Below are positions 8,008 through 15,836 of a stretch of DNA of 34,591 bases, piece by piece. Within the stretch, counting starts at the first letter, position 1. Each line of letters starts with the position of its first letter. A program made the translations under genes and the position numbers. Source of the DNA: Thermoleophilia bacterium (GTDB taxonomy: Bacteria; Actinomycetota; Thermoleophilia; Gaiellales; Gaiellaceae); contig JAICJI010000021.1 in NCBI GenBank assembly GCA_025928515.1, forward strand, positions 1 to 34,591, read 5' to 3'. The notes below the pieces were generated by a model that had not been told where the DNA came from, did not search any database, and saw only the letters and a list, made by a program, of their open reading frames with translations.

Positions 8008-8381
8008 TCGGCGTACACCGCCTCGCGCGCCTCCATCTCGGGGCCGTGCTCGTAGCCGACGAGGTGCAGCAGCGCGTGCACGAGCGGGCCGCGCCACGCT
8101 TCCCCCACGACGTCGGGACAGACGACGACGTCGCCGAGCTGGCGTGGCACGCCGTCCGGCAGCTCGGCGAGCCCGTCGATCGGGAAGGCGAGCGCGTCGG
8201 TCGCCTCGTCGATCCCTAGGTGCTCCTGCTTCAGCGCGCGGCTCTCGTCCGGCCCGACGAACGCGAGCCCGAGCTCGCCGCCGCCGATTCCCTCTCCCGC
8301 GAGCACGGATCGTGCGAGCTCGGCCGCGGCTGACTCGTCCACCTCCCTGCCCGAACGATTGGCGATCTCGACCTCTATCAC
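8004..8381 (-). CDS. ybeY: Endoribonuclease YbeY (rRNA maturation factor)
   Basis: Zinc-dependent RNase for 16S rRNA 3'-end maturation and quality control. The metal site HALLHLVGYEH gives H102, H106 and H112 (H-x3-H-x5-H). At 125 residues it is shorter than the usual 150 or so, with a compact N-terminus. The GTG start overlaps the phoH stop (GTGA, 8378-8381). The product ends AVYAE, close after the metal site. The neighbours phoH and era are the classical partners. Confidence 0.94.
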   Translation of the reverse strand: MIEVEIANRSGREVDESAAAELARSVLAGEGIGGGELGLAFVGPDESRALKQEHLGIDEATDALAFPIDGLAELPDGVPRQLGDVVVCPDVVGEAWRGPLVHALLHLVGYEHGPEMEAREAVYAE

Positions 8382-9337
8382 TTGCTCCGCTGCGTTCCGG
8401 TCTGCTCGGCGTGCGCCTTGTACGCCTCCACGATCCGCTGGACGAGCTTGTGGCGGACGACGTCCTGATGGCTGAACTCGACGAAGGCGATCCCGTCGAC
8501 CGAGCCGAGGATCTGGCGCACCTGGATCAGGCCGGAGGCCTGCTCGCGCGGCAGGTCGACCTGCGTGACGTCGCCGGTCACCACCATCTTGGAGCCGAAC
8601 CCGAGCCGCGTGAGGAACATCTGCATCTGCTCGGGCGACGTGTTCTGCGCCTCGTCGAGGATGACGAAGCTGTCGTTCAGCGTCCGGCCGCGCATGAAGG
8701 CCAGCGGGGCGACCTCGATCGTCCCGCGCTCCATGAACGCGTTCAGCTTCTCCGGATCCATCGTGTCGTAGAGCGCGTCGAAGAGGGGCCGCATGTACGG
8801 ATCGACCTTCGCGAGGACGTCGCCGGGCAGGAAGCCGAGCCGCTCGCCCGCCTCCACCGCTGGGCGCGTGAGGATGATCCGCCCGACCTGCCGCTCCGAG
8901 AGAGCGGCCACGGCCAGCGCGATCGCGAGATAGGTCTTGCCGGTCCCCGCGGGGCCGATGCCGAAAGTGACCGTGCAGTCGCGGATCGCGTCGACGTAGC
9001 GCTTCTGCGTGACGGTCTTCGGCGTGATCGTCTTGCCGCGGTGCGACCAGACGACGTCGGAGAAGATCTCGTGGACGTCCTCGGCCTGGTCGATTGCGCC
9101 CAGGATCGCGTCGACCGTGCCTGCGCCGACCTCCTGCCCGCCCTCGACGAGCTCGACGAGCTCCTCGACGACCGCCTGCGCCTCGGCGACTCTCAGGTCG
9201 TCGCCCGAGAGCGTGAGTCGGTTTCCGCGGAGATTCACGGCGCAATCGAGCCGGTCACGGAGTGCGTCGAGCACGCCGTCACCGATGCCGGCAAGCTCCG
9301 CCGCGACTTCATTCGAGACGTCCAAGACGGTCTGCAC
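8378..9337 (-). CDS. phoH: PhoH-like ATPase
   Basis: A 319-residue cytoplasmic P-loop ATPase of the PhoH family, usually encoded beside ybeY and thought to act in RNA metabolism. The N-terminal region (about 1-90) precedes the ATPase core. Walker A is GPAGTGKT (128-135), Walker B is VILDEAQN (225-232), and GDVTQVDLP lies at 255-263. The GTG start fits TACACT six bases upstream. This is the first gene of a six-gene operon, and every junction down to cdd is a 4-bp stop-start overlap. Confidence 0.95.
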   Translation of the reverse strand: MQTVLDVSNEVAAELAGIGDGVLDALRDRLDCAVNLRGNRLTLSGDDLRVAEAQAVVEELVELVEGGQEVGAGTVDAILGAIDQAEDVHEIFSDVVWSHRGKTITPKTVTQKRYVDAIRDCTVTFGIGPAGTGKTYLAIALAVAALSERQVGRIILTRPAVEAGERLGFLPGDVLAKVDPYMRPLFDALYDTMDPEKLNAFMERGTIEVAPLAFMRGRTLNDSFVILDEAQNTSPEQMQMFLTRLGFGSKMVVTGDVTQVDLPREQASGLIQVRQILGSVDGIAFVEFSHQDVVRHKLVQRIVEAYKAHAEQTGTQRSK

Positions 9338-9349
9338 ACGGCCAGTGTA
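9338..9349 (-). promoter_or_regulatory. Leaderless -10 element of the phoH operon
   Basis: TACACT (9349 to 9344), six bases, then the GTG of phoH. It is probably the only promoter for the six genes down to era, since no gap between them exceeds seven bases. Confidence 0.55.
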
Positions 9350-9395
9350 GGGCGCTCTGCGGCGCGTCCCTGGACGCCCGGAACGCTGCGAAAGG

Positions 9396-9417
9396 GTTCG
9401 TGGCGTCGGTCACGAAC
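9396..9417. promoter_or_regulatory. Inverted repeat next to the NlpC/P60 promoter (possible operator)
   Basis: A perfect 7-bp dyad, GTTCGTG and CACGAAC, separated by 8 bases. It ends directly against the putative -35 box at 9418. The position suits an activator site; this is inference from position and symmetry. The regulator is unknown. Confidence 0.5.
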
Positions 9418-9446
9418 ATGACTCCGTCGACTTCTTGCGCTAGCGT
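9418..9446 (+). promoter_or_regulatory. Promoter of the NlpC/P60 gene
   Basis: ATGACT (9418-9423) and TAGCGT (9441-9446) are separated by exactly 17 bases. This is the clearest -35/-10 pair in the window. The predicted start of transcription near 9453 leaves a leader of about 28 bases. Confidence 0.5.
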
Positions 9447-9480
9447 CATGGGCCTCGGGTCCTCTTTGTACGCCGTATCT

Positions 9481-10608
9481 ATGCGCCGTTCCGGTCTCGT
9501 ACTCCTCTGCACGCTCGGCCTCGCTGCATTCGTGGCGGCCACCGCACGCGCCCACTCCACCCCGAAGATCCGAGCCGAGAAGAACCGGGAGCGGACGGTC
9601 ATGGCGGAGGTCAACCAGATCGGCGCCCAGCTCCAGCGGGTCGAGGATCGAGCCTGGAACGCGCAGCAGCGGGTGATCCAGGTCAATCACAGCCTGCGCC
9701 AGAACGAGTACCGGCTGCACGTCGCGCGCGGCAACCTCAAGGCCGCGCAGAAGCGGATCATGTCGCGCCTCTACTCGCTCTACGTGAACGGCTCGCCGAG
9801 CACGCTCGAGGCGATAGTGGGTGCGAACAGCGTCTCCCAGATGATCAGCCGGGCCGAGTCGGCGCAGGTCCTGTCGAACCAGGACGCGGCGCTCGGCAAG
9901 CAGGCCCTGAGCTACGAGCAGACCGTGCAACAGCGGGAGCGGCAACTGAAGCACCTGAAGCAAACGCGCGAGACCGCTCTTCGCGTCGTCCTGAACGAAA
10001 AGCAGCGGAAGGCATCGGAGCTCGCGCGCGAGAAGCAACTGCTTGCGTCAATCCACAGCTCGCTCCAGCAGCTCGTGGCGCAGGAGCAGGAGCGCGAGAG
10101 GGCGGCCAAGGCGGCGGCCCTCGCCCGCCTGCAGGCGCAGCTCGCAGAGCAGGCGCGGGAGAAGAAAGCCGCCGCAGCGGCGGCCGCGCAGCAGGCTACA
10201 TCTTCATCGTCCTCCACGCCGACGTCGATCGTGCCGCCGCCCGGCCCCCCGATCGCGAGCAACGGCGCCGGGCATCCCCAGGCCGCCTCGATCGCTCTCC
10301 GCTACCTCGGTGTCCGCTACGTCTACGGCGGCGCGAGCCCGAGTGGCTTCGACTGCTCCGGGCTCGTGATGTACGTCTATGCCCAGCTCGGGATCTCGCT
10401 GCCTCACTACACCGTCGCGCAGTGGAACGCGACACAGCCGGTCTCGTCGCCGGAGCCCGGCGACCTCGTCTTCTTCGACGGCCTAGGTCACGTCGGGATC
10501 TACATCGGCAACGGCCAGATGGTCGACGCGCCGCACACCGGCTCCGTCGTCCGGATCGACAGCATCTCCGGCTTCGGCGCCTTCAACGGCGCGCGCCGCG
10601 TGCCGTAG
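9481..10608 (+). CDS. Secreted NlpC/P60 peptidoglycan endopeptidase
   Basis: A 375-residue protein of the RipA/PcsB architecture. Signal peptide about 1-24 (MRRSG, then a hydrophobic run ending ARA), long coiled coil about 28-235 rich in Gln, Glu, Arg and Ala, Ser/Pro linker about 240-260, and NlpC/P60 domain 266-375. Catalytic residues: C292 in FDCSG, H337 in GLGHVGIY, and H352 as the probable third residue. It should cut within peptidoglycan stem peptides outside the cell; by family knowledge the coiled coil restrains or positions the enzyme. ATG 9481 is chosen because it gives a standard signal peptide. ATG 9448 would add 11 residues but starts before the predicted transcript. No Shine-Dalgarno is evident. 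It converges on the next gene with only 2 bp between stops. Confidence 0.93.
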   Translation: MRRSGLVLLCTLGLAAFVAATARAHSTPKIRAEKNRERTVMAEVNQIGAQLQRVEDRAWNAQQRVIQVNHSLRQNEYRLHVARGNLKAAQKRIMSRLYSLYVNGSPSTLEAIVGANSVSQMISRAESAQVLSNQDAALGKQALSYEQTVQQRERQLKHLKQTRETALRVVLNEKQRKASELAREKQLLASIHSSLQQLVAQEQERERAAKAAALARLQAQLAEQAREKKAAAAAAAQQATSSSSSTPTSIVPPPGPPIASNGAGHPQAASIALRYLGVRYVYGGASPSGFDCSGLVMYVYAQLGISLPHYTVAQWNATQPVSSPEPGDLVFFDGLGHVGIYIGNGQMVDAPHTGSVVRIDSISGFGAFNGARRVP

Positions 10609-10610
10609 CG

Positions 10611-11480
10611 TCAGGCGAGGGCGTCGGCGACCGCTTCGCGCAGCCCAATCGGGCGCACGTCGAAGTCGCGGAGCGCCGAATCGTCCTCGACCGCGGTGCC
10701 GTGCCTGAGGCTCTCGAGCAGGTTGGCGGCAACTCGAGCCCGTTCCGGGACGAGCTCCGCGAGCCGTTCCGGCAGGGCTGACGCGGGAAGCGGCAGCGGC
10801 CGGACGGGCAGCGAGGCAAGAACGCCGGAACGACCCCGCCCCCTGGCGATCTCGTCGACCAGGTCCCGGTAGGTGCCACGATCGGCTCCCCCGATCTCGT
10901 AGACGACACTCCCCTCGAGCGGGACGTCGAGCGCGGCGACGAGGTAGGCGACCACGTCGTCGACGCCGATCGGCTGAGCCGGGTTGTCGAGCCAGTCGGG
11001 CCCGACGAGGACAGGCAAGGCATCCACGAGGTCGCGCACGAGCTCGAACGACGCGCTGCCTGCTCCGACGACGATCGAGGTGCGGAACTCGACCGTCGGG
11101 ATCCCGCTCCCGCGGAGGATCTCCCCGACCTCGCGGCGGCTCGCGAGATGCGGGGACAGCTCGTCGTCGTGGACGATGCCGCCGAGGTATACGAGCCTCC
11201 CCACACCGCGGTCACGGGCCGCGGTGGCGAAGGTCGTGGCCGCGTTGCGCTCGTCCTCGCCGAACTCGCCCGCGAGCCCGAGCGAATGCACGAGGTAGTA
11301 CGCGGCGTCGACATCCGCGAGCAGCTCCAGCATCGCGCCGCGGTCGGCGACGTCGCCGGCGGTCACACCCTCGCCGCCGTTCCGCGAGATCGCGCGAACG
11401 TCGACACCGCGCTCCGCGAGCGCGCCGACGAGGCGCGAGCCGACGTGTCCGGTGGCCCCGGCGACGAGCGCAGTCGTCAC
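10611..11480 (-). CDS. NAD(P)-binding SDR-like protein (NmrA/atypical SDR)
   Basis: A 289-residue Rossmann protein with the dinucleotide loop GATGHVG (8-14) directly after the first strand, DVAD near the second acidic position, and the YLVHSL segment typical of atypical short-chain dehydrogenases of the NmrA/NDUFA9-like group. The catalytic Tyr-x3-Lys of classical SDRs is not evident, so it may be a redox sensor or binding protein rather than an enzyme. The GTG start overlaps the stop of the upstream membrane protein gene (GTGA, 11477-11480). Substrate unknown. Confidence 0.8.
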   Translation of the reverse strand: MTTALVAGATGHVGSRLVGALAERGVDVRAISRNGGEGVTAGDVADRGAMLELLADVDAAYYLVHSLGLAGEFGEDERNAATTFATAARDRGVGRLVYLGGIVHDDELSPHLASRREVGEILRGSGIPTVEFRTSIVVGAGSASFELVRDLVDALPVLVGPDWLDNPAQPIGVDDVVAYLVAALDVPLEGSVVYEIGGADRGTYRDLVDEIARGRGRSGVLASLPVRPLPLPASALPERLAELVPERARVAANLLESLRHGTAVEDDSALRDFDVRPIGLREAVADALA

Positions 11481-11899
11481 GCGCGCTTGCTCAACAAGCC
11501 GAGGAGCACGCCGAACAGGGCGTGGCCGGTCGTCGCCTGCGCGAAGATGCGGGGATTCGAGACGAGCGGCGGCCATTCGCCGCTGCGCCGCTTCGGATGG
11601 ATCCGGTCAAAGACGCCGAGCAGTGGCCAGAGGAGCGTGTTCTCGGCCAGTGCAGCGGTCACGCCGTTCTTCACGCCGCGGCCGCCGAACCTCCTGAACA
11701 GATAGCCGAAGGCGAAGCCGCCCGCCGCGTGGGTGACCGCGTTCGCGACCGGCTCGAGCGGCCCTTCGGTGATGAACGGCCCGAGAAGCTTCGCGTCTGC
11801 GTACGTCGTTCGGAACGCGCGCTCGAGGATCGGGTCGGCAGCCGTCCAGAGCGTCGCCGCCACGGCGCCTGCGATTCCGCCTCGTACGTTCCTGGTCAC
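11477..11899 (-). CDS. Small predicted membrane protein, unknown function
   Basis: A 140-residue protein with hydrophobic stretches near 5-22, 58-68, 80-96 and 125-136, glycine-rich and likely spanning the membrane two to four times. No family is recognised with confidence. The GTG start at 11899 has a possible TAGCTT element about 25 bases upstream. It is translationally coupled to the NAD(P)-binding gene, so the two are probably functionally linked. The 51 bases between it and yqeY hold nothing else recognisable. Confidence 0.6.
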   Translation of the reverse strand: MTRNVRGGIAGAVAATLWTAADPILERAFRTTYADAKLLGPFITEGPLEPVANAVTHAAGGFAFGYLFRRFGGRGVKNGVTAALAENTLLWPLLGVFDRIHPKRRSGEWPPLVSNPRIFAQATTGHALFGVLLGLLSKRA

Positions 11900-11950
11900 A
11901 GCGCCCGTCTGCCCACGCCGCGCGAAGCTAGTCCTCGGAACTGTTGCGCG

Positions 11951-12394
11951 CTACGCGAGCTTTTCGCGAACGGTCTGGCTGACCCGCGATCCGTCGGCGC
12001 GTCCGGCGATCTGCGGCATCACGTCGGCCATCACCCGGCCGAGATCGGCCATGCTCGTCGCCCCGACCTCGGCGATGACGTCGTCGACGATCTCGTCGAT
12101 CTCGTCCTCGGAGAGCGGCTCCGGCATGAACTCCTCGAGCACGTCGAGCTCGCGCTCCTCGGCCGCGGCCTGCTCCTCGCGCCCGCCGGTGCGGAACGCC
12201 TCGGCCGCCTCGAGCCGGCGCTTCCGCTCGCGCTGCAGCACCTGGAGCTCCTCCCCTTCACTCAGCGGCCGCTGCAGCTCCTTCTCGGAGCTCCTGAGCG
12301 CGTGGAGGATCAGGCGCAGCGTGTCGCGGCGCTCCGCGTCGCGCGCGCGCATCGCGTCCTTCAGCTCGTCGTCGATCTCCTCGATCAAGCTCAC
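11951..12394 (-). CDS. GatB/YqeY domain protein
   Basis: A 147-residue stand-alone YqeY protein, related to the tRNA-binding tail domain of GatB in Glu/Asp-tRNA amidotransferase; its role is not settled. Landmarks are the N-terminal helix with DAMRARD, the RLILHALRSSEKE segment, the Leu/Glu-rich middle and the C-terminal GRVMADVMPQIAGRADG motif. GTG 12394 is chosen over TTG 12400 because it makes the same GTGA overlap with the HIT stop (12391-12394) seen at other junctions. It is the last gene of the lepA-to-yqeY cluster. Confidence 0.9.
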   Translation of the reverse strand: MSLIEEIDDELKDAMRARDAERRDTLRLILHALRSSEKELQRPLSEGEELQVLQRERKRRLEAAEAFRTGGREEQAAAEERELDVLEEFMPEPLSEDEIDEIVDDVIAEVGATSMADLGRVMADVMPQIAGRADGSRVSQTVREKLA

Positions 12395-12705
12395 GACCAA
12401 CCGCCTTTGATGTGCCAGTGCAGATGGAAAACCGTCTGGCCCGCGCTCGGGCCGACATTGACGGCGACACGGTAGTCCGTCAACCCCTCGCGTGCAGCGA
12501 CGTCGGCCACGAACTCGAGCATCCGCTTCGTCTCGTCCGGCGGGAGCTCGCCGATCTCGCGGAACGAGTCGATGTGCCGCTCGGGGAGCACGAGCAGATG
12601 CACGGGCGCTTGGGGATTGATGTCGCGGATCGCGACGAAGCCCTCGGTCGCCGCGACGTGGTCGCCGTCACGGTAGAGCCGGCAGAAGAGGCAGCTCTCG
12701 GTCAC
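12391..12705 (-). CDS. HIT family nucleotide hydrolase (HinT-like)
   Basis: A 104-residue histidine-triad protein. The triad is H94-L-H96-W-H98 in TVFHLHWHIKGG, and a C5-x2-C8 pair with H44 resembles the zinc site of PKCI/HINT members. By family knowledge it hydrolyses nucleoside phosphoramidates and aminoacyl-adenylates. The GTG start overlaps the mtaB stop (12702-12705) and the stop overlaps yqeY, so it is translationally coupled on both sides. Confidence 0.94.
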   Translation of the reverse strand: MTESCLFCRLYRDGDHVAATEGFVAIRDINPQAPVHLLVLPERHIDSFREIGELPPDETKRMLEFVADVAAREGLTDYRVAVNVGPSAGQTVFHLHWHIKGGWS

Positions 12706-13901
12706 GCGGCGAGGATCCCCTCCTCCGAGACCGCGGCGCCGCGGACTGCGACCACCTCGCCGACCGGCTCCGAGTTAGGCACGAGCCACGGGGAGTAGTC
12801 GTCGCCGTAGCCTCGGCCCGGCCGGTCGACGAGCACGAGGTCCTCACGGCCGATCTTCGAGCGCCAGTGCGTGAGACACGCTTCGTGCGAGGCGGCGCGC
12901 AACCGAGCGCTCCGCCCCTTCTTCACCGGCGGCGGAATTGGGTCCTCCGCGGCTGTGCCGGTGCCGGGGCGGGGCGAGTAGGGGAAGACGTGCACCTTCG
13001 TCAACCCGGCCTCGCGGACGACGCGCAACGTGTTCTCGAACGCCGGCTCGTCCTCGGTCGGGAAGCCGACGATGACGTCGCTCGTGAGGTTGAAGTCCTC
13101 CCGTAGCGGCTCGAGGCGGCGCAGGTATGTGCGGGTCGAGTAGCGGCGACCCATCGCTCGCAGGACGGCGTCGTCGCCCGACTGGAGCGGGACGTGGAGG
13201 TGGCGCGTCGCGGTAGGCGTCTCACGGAGCACGCGGACGAGCTCCTCGTCGACGTGATTGATCTCGATCGAGGAGAGCCGGAGACGGTCGAGCCCGGGCG
13301 TCGCGCCCGCTTCACGGACGAGCCGCGGCAGGCGATAGTCGGCGTCCCGGTCGCGATAGCAGCCGAGGTTGATCCCGGTGAGCACGACCTCGCGGTGACC
13401 CTGGTCGACGCGGCGGCGAATCTCCCCGAGCACGGCGTCTGCCGGCCGGCTCCGCGATGCGCCGCGCACGAGCGGGATCACACAGAACCGGCAGCCGAAC
13501 GAGCAGCCGTCCTGCACCTTGACGAAGGCGCGCACGCGGTCGAGGCGCGCGTCGGCCTGGACGCAGCCGATCGCCCCGACGTCGCCCGCGACGAATTCAG
13601 CTGTCTCCTCGCTCCGGCGCGCCACGACGACGACGTTGTCGGGCAGGCCCGCGAACGCGTCTCCGGCGAGATTCGCGCCGCAGCCTGTGACGTAGACGCG
13701 GCGATGAGTGCGTGCCGCGCGAGCCGCTTCCTTGCGCGACTTCGCGACCGCCTCGTTCGTGACGCAGCACGTGTTGACGACTGCGACCTCGGCGCCGCCG
13801 TCGCTTTCGTGGTGCCCGTCGGCCAGCAGCCGCTCGCGCACCGCGTGCGCGTCGACGTGCGAGACCTTGCAGCCGAGGAAACGGACGGAGAAGCTGGCCA
13901 C
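12702..13901 (-). CDS. mtaB: tRNA t6A37 methylthiotransferase MtaB
   Basis: Radical-SAM enzyme that converts t6A to ms2t6A at position 37 of ANN-decoding tRNAs. The 399 residues show an N-terminal MTTase domain with cluster cysteines C11 (FLGCKVS), C45 (VNTCCVTN) and C74 (TGCGAN), then the radical-SAM motif C133-x3-C137-x2-C140 in GCSFGCRFC, and a C-terminal TRAM-like tail. NTCC rather than NTCT follows the second cysteine. The start at GTG 13901 is fixed by TACGAT six bases upstream. The 65-bp gap after prmA fits an internal promoter. GTGA overlaps lead on to the HIT gene. Confidence 0.93.
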   Translation of the reverse strand: MASFSVRFLGCKVSHVDAHAVRERLLADGHHESDGGAEVAVVNTCCVTNEAVAKSRKEAARAARTHRRVYVTGCGANLAGDAFAGLPDNVVVVARRSEETAEFVAGDVGAIGCVQADARLDRVRAFVKVQDGCSFGCRFCVIPLVRGASRSRPADAVLGEIRRRVDQGHREVVLTGINLGCYRDRDADYRLPRLVREAGATPGLDRLRLSSIEINHVDEELVRVLRETPTATRHLHVPLQSGDDAVLRAMGRRYSTRTYLRRLEPLREDFNLTSDVIVGFPTEDEPAFENTLRVVREAGLTKVHVFPYSPRPGTGTAAEDPIPPPVKKGRSARLRAASHEACLTHWRSKIGREDLVLVDRPGRGYGDDYSPWLVPNSEPVGEVVAVRGAAVSEEGILAA

Positions 13902-13913
13902 GCGCGGATCGTA
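13902..13913 (-). promoter_or_regulatory. Internal leaderless -10 element of mtaB
   Basis: TACGAT (13913 to 13908), six bases, then GTG. It lies in the only sizeable gap between dnaJ/prmA and the yqeY end of the cluster, so mtaB-HIT-yqeY may be a sub-operon. Confidence 0.5.
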
Positions 13914-13966
13914 AGCGTCCCGGACCGCAGTCGGCCCGCGCGACGGAGTCTCGTCGTGGGCCGCCG

Positions 13967-14662
13967 CTAGGCGCGCTCGAGCAGATCGGCCGCCCAACCG
14001 TTGCGCACCTGCCGTTCAAGCCGACGCCAGCCTTCAACGCGCGGCTCGTCCCGATCGAGGTAGCCCGAGGTGATCGCGCGCTCGACGGGAAGCTGCAGGA
14101 GCATCCGCTCGACCACGTCGAGGGCGATGTTCATCACCGCGAGGCTCGCCGGCCGCAACTCGGTAGCGACGTCGACCGAGACGCCGTTCGCGGCTGCGTT
14201 CGCTCGGGTCGTCTCGAGTGCGACGTCGTCGATGTCGACCGCGGTGACCGGGGCGAAGCCGAGCTTTGCGGCCGCGACCGACAAGACGCCGGAACCGCAG
14301 CCGACGTCGAGCAGGCTCGTCGGCTCCACGTCCTGCAGGAGCTCGAGGCAGAGCCGCGTCGTCGCATGCGCGCCCGTGCCGAAGGCGCGGCCGGGGTCGA
14401 TGACGACGGCGATCGCGTCGGCAGGCGGCCCTTCCCACGGCGGCCCGACCCAGCAACGGCCGACGCGGACGCCGTGGTGGAAGGCGCGCCAGCCGTCCTC
14501 CCACCCTTCCGTGACGTCGTCCACCGCGACGACGTCGAAGCCGAGCGGCGGCTCCTCCGCGTAGACCGCGTAGGCGCCGTCGAGCTCCTCGACGCCCTCG
14601 GGGAAGATGTGGAGCAGGAGCGCGAGCTCGGGCTCGCCGCCGACGACGACGTATCGTCTCAG
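13967..14662 (-). CDS. prmA: Ribosomal protein L11 methyltransferase PrmA
   Basis: SAM-dependent N-trimethylation of ribosomal protein L11. SAM motif I is LLDVGCGSGVLSVAAAKLG, motif II is VTAVDID, and the catalytic-loop region reads VMNIALDV (family NILA/NPP-like). The short N-terminal recognition domain carries the conserved tail DGWRAFHHGVRVG-x-x-WVGPPWE. No ATG, GTG or TTG exists in frame near the family N-terminus: reading upstream stays open into dnaJ without a start, and the first internal GTG would delete about 48 residues including most of that domain. A CTG at 14662, overlapping the dnaJ stop as CTGA exactly as GTGA does elsewhere, is the best start (231 residues). Start confidence is moderate, function high. 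Confidence 0.88.
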   Translation of the reverse strand: MRRYVVVGGEPELALLLHIFPEGVEELDGAYAVYAEEPPLGFDVVAVDDVTEGWEDGWRAFHHGVRVGRCWVGPPWEGPPADAIAVVIDPGRAFGTGAHATTRLCLELLQDVEPTSLLDVGCGSGVLSVAAAKLGFAPVTAVDIDDVALETTRANAAANGVSVDVATELRPASLAVMNIALDVVERMLLQLPVERAITSGYLDRDEPRVEGWRRLERQVRNGWAADLLERA

Positions 14663-15783
14663 CGGAACGCGCTTCTGAGCTTGTCGAAGAGGCCGCTGTC
14701 GGTCTTCTCGTACGTGTGCTCGTCGGCGTGCTCGTCGAACTCGCGGAGGAGGCGGCGCTGCTCGTCGTTCAACCGGCCGGGGACGAGCACGTTGACCAGG
14801 ATTCGCTGGTCGCCGCGGCCGTGGCTCTGCAAGACGGGCATGCCGTGGCCGCGCAGGACGACGATCTCGCCGGGCTGAGTCCCGGGCGGGAGCTCGAGCT
14901 CCTCCTCCCCGTCGAGCGTCGGGATCGTGACGGTCGCGCCGAGCGCAGCCTGCGTGAAGGTGAGCTCGACGGTGCCGTAGATGTCGTCTCCCTCGCGCAC
15001 GAACCGCTCGTCGGGGCGGATCCGCACCTCGACGTAGACGTCTCCGGCGCGGCCGCCGACGAGGCCGGCGTGACCCTCGCCGCTGAGCCGGATGCGCTGG
15101 CCGTGATGGATCCCGGGCGGGATCTCGACGTCGAGCGTCCGTTCCTCGACGACCCGGCCAGCACCGCCACATTCGGCACACGGCTGTTCGAGCCGACGGC
15201 CCGAGCCCGAGCACGTCGGGCATGTCTGAGTGCGGACGAACTCGCCGAACACGCTCCGCGTCACCTGCTGGAGCCGCCCGCTGCCGGCGCACGTCGGGCA
15301 CGCGCTGATCTCGCTGCCCGGCTCCGCACCGTCCCCGCTGCAGTGCGTGCACGTCACGGCTGCCTCGAACGGCACCTCACGGGTGACACCGTGCGCCGCC
15401 TCGAAGAGGTCGATCTCGACGATCGCCGCGAGGTCGGCGCCGCGCGCGCGTCCGCCGCCGGCGCGGCCGCCGAAGAGGACGTCGTCGCCGAAGAAGGCCG
15501 AGAAGAGGTCGGCGAGGTTCCCGAAGTCCACGTGCTCGGCCTGGAAGCCGCCGCTGCGCAGGCCTGCGTGGCCGTAGCGGTCGTAGAGCTCGCGCGTCTC
15601 GCTCTTCGACAGCACCTCGTATGCTTCGACGACCTCGCGGAATCGCTCCTGCGCGTCCGGCGCGTCCGACACGTCGGGATGGAGCTCTCGCGCCAGCCGG
15701 CGGAACGCGCGCTTGATCTCGGCTTCGCTCGCTCCGCGCCCGACTCCGAGCAGCTCGTAGTAGTCGCGGTCGGTGGTCGACAT
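14659..15783 (-). CDS. dnaJ: Chaperone DnaJ
   Basis: Type I Hsp40 co-chaperone that stimulates the DnaK ATPase. The 374 residues show a J domain 1-75 with HPD at 35-37, an unusually short, only mildly glycine-rich linker (about 76-118), four CxxCxGxG zinc motifs (C145/C148, C162/C165, C188/C191, C202/C205), then the beta-rich substrate-binding and C-terminal dimerisation regions. The ATG start is supported by TACATT seven bases upstream. It follows hrcA; dnaK and grpE are not in the window, so this is probably the dnaJ2-type copy that accompanies hrcA in actinobacteria (inference). Confidence 0.96.
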   Translation of the reverse strand: MSTTDRDYYELLGVGRGASEAEIKRAFRRLARELHPDVSDAPDAQERFREVVEAYEVLSKSETRELYDRYGHAGLRSGGFQAEHVDFGNLADLFSAFFGDDVLFGGRAGGGRARGADLAAIVEIDLFEAAHGVTREVPFEAAVTCTHCSGDGAEPGSEISACPTCAGSGRLQQVTRSVFGEFVRTQTCPTCSGSGRRLEQPCAECGGAGRVVEERTLDVEIPPGIHHGQRIRLSGEGHAGLVGGRAGDVYVEVRIRPDERFVREGDDIYGTVELTFTQAALGATVTIPTLDGEEELELPPGTQPGEIVVLRGHGMPVLQSHGRGDQRILVNVLVPGRLNDEQRRLLREFDEHADEHTYEKTDSGLFDKLRSAFR

Positions 15784-15796
15784 CGTTCGGAATGTA
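15784..15796 (-). promoter_or_regulatory. Leaderless -10 element of dnaJ
   Basis: TACATT (15796 to 15791), seven bases, then ATG. The 53-bp gap after hrcA shows no CIRCE-type repeat. Confidence 0.5.
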
Positions 15797-15836
15797 GCGT
15801 CGGGATCTGCCGCCGCTGGGCGCGGCAGCGGGATCG

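Noticed and set aside
9338-9480. c-di-AMP (ydaO-type) riboswitch before the NlpC/P60 gene, known for such genes in actinobacteria
   Set aside because: The gap is only 143 bases with a promoter ending at 9446; no room or conserved core.
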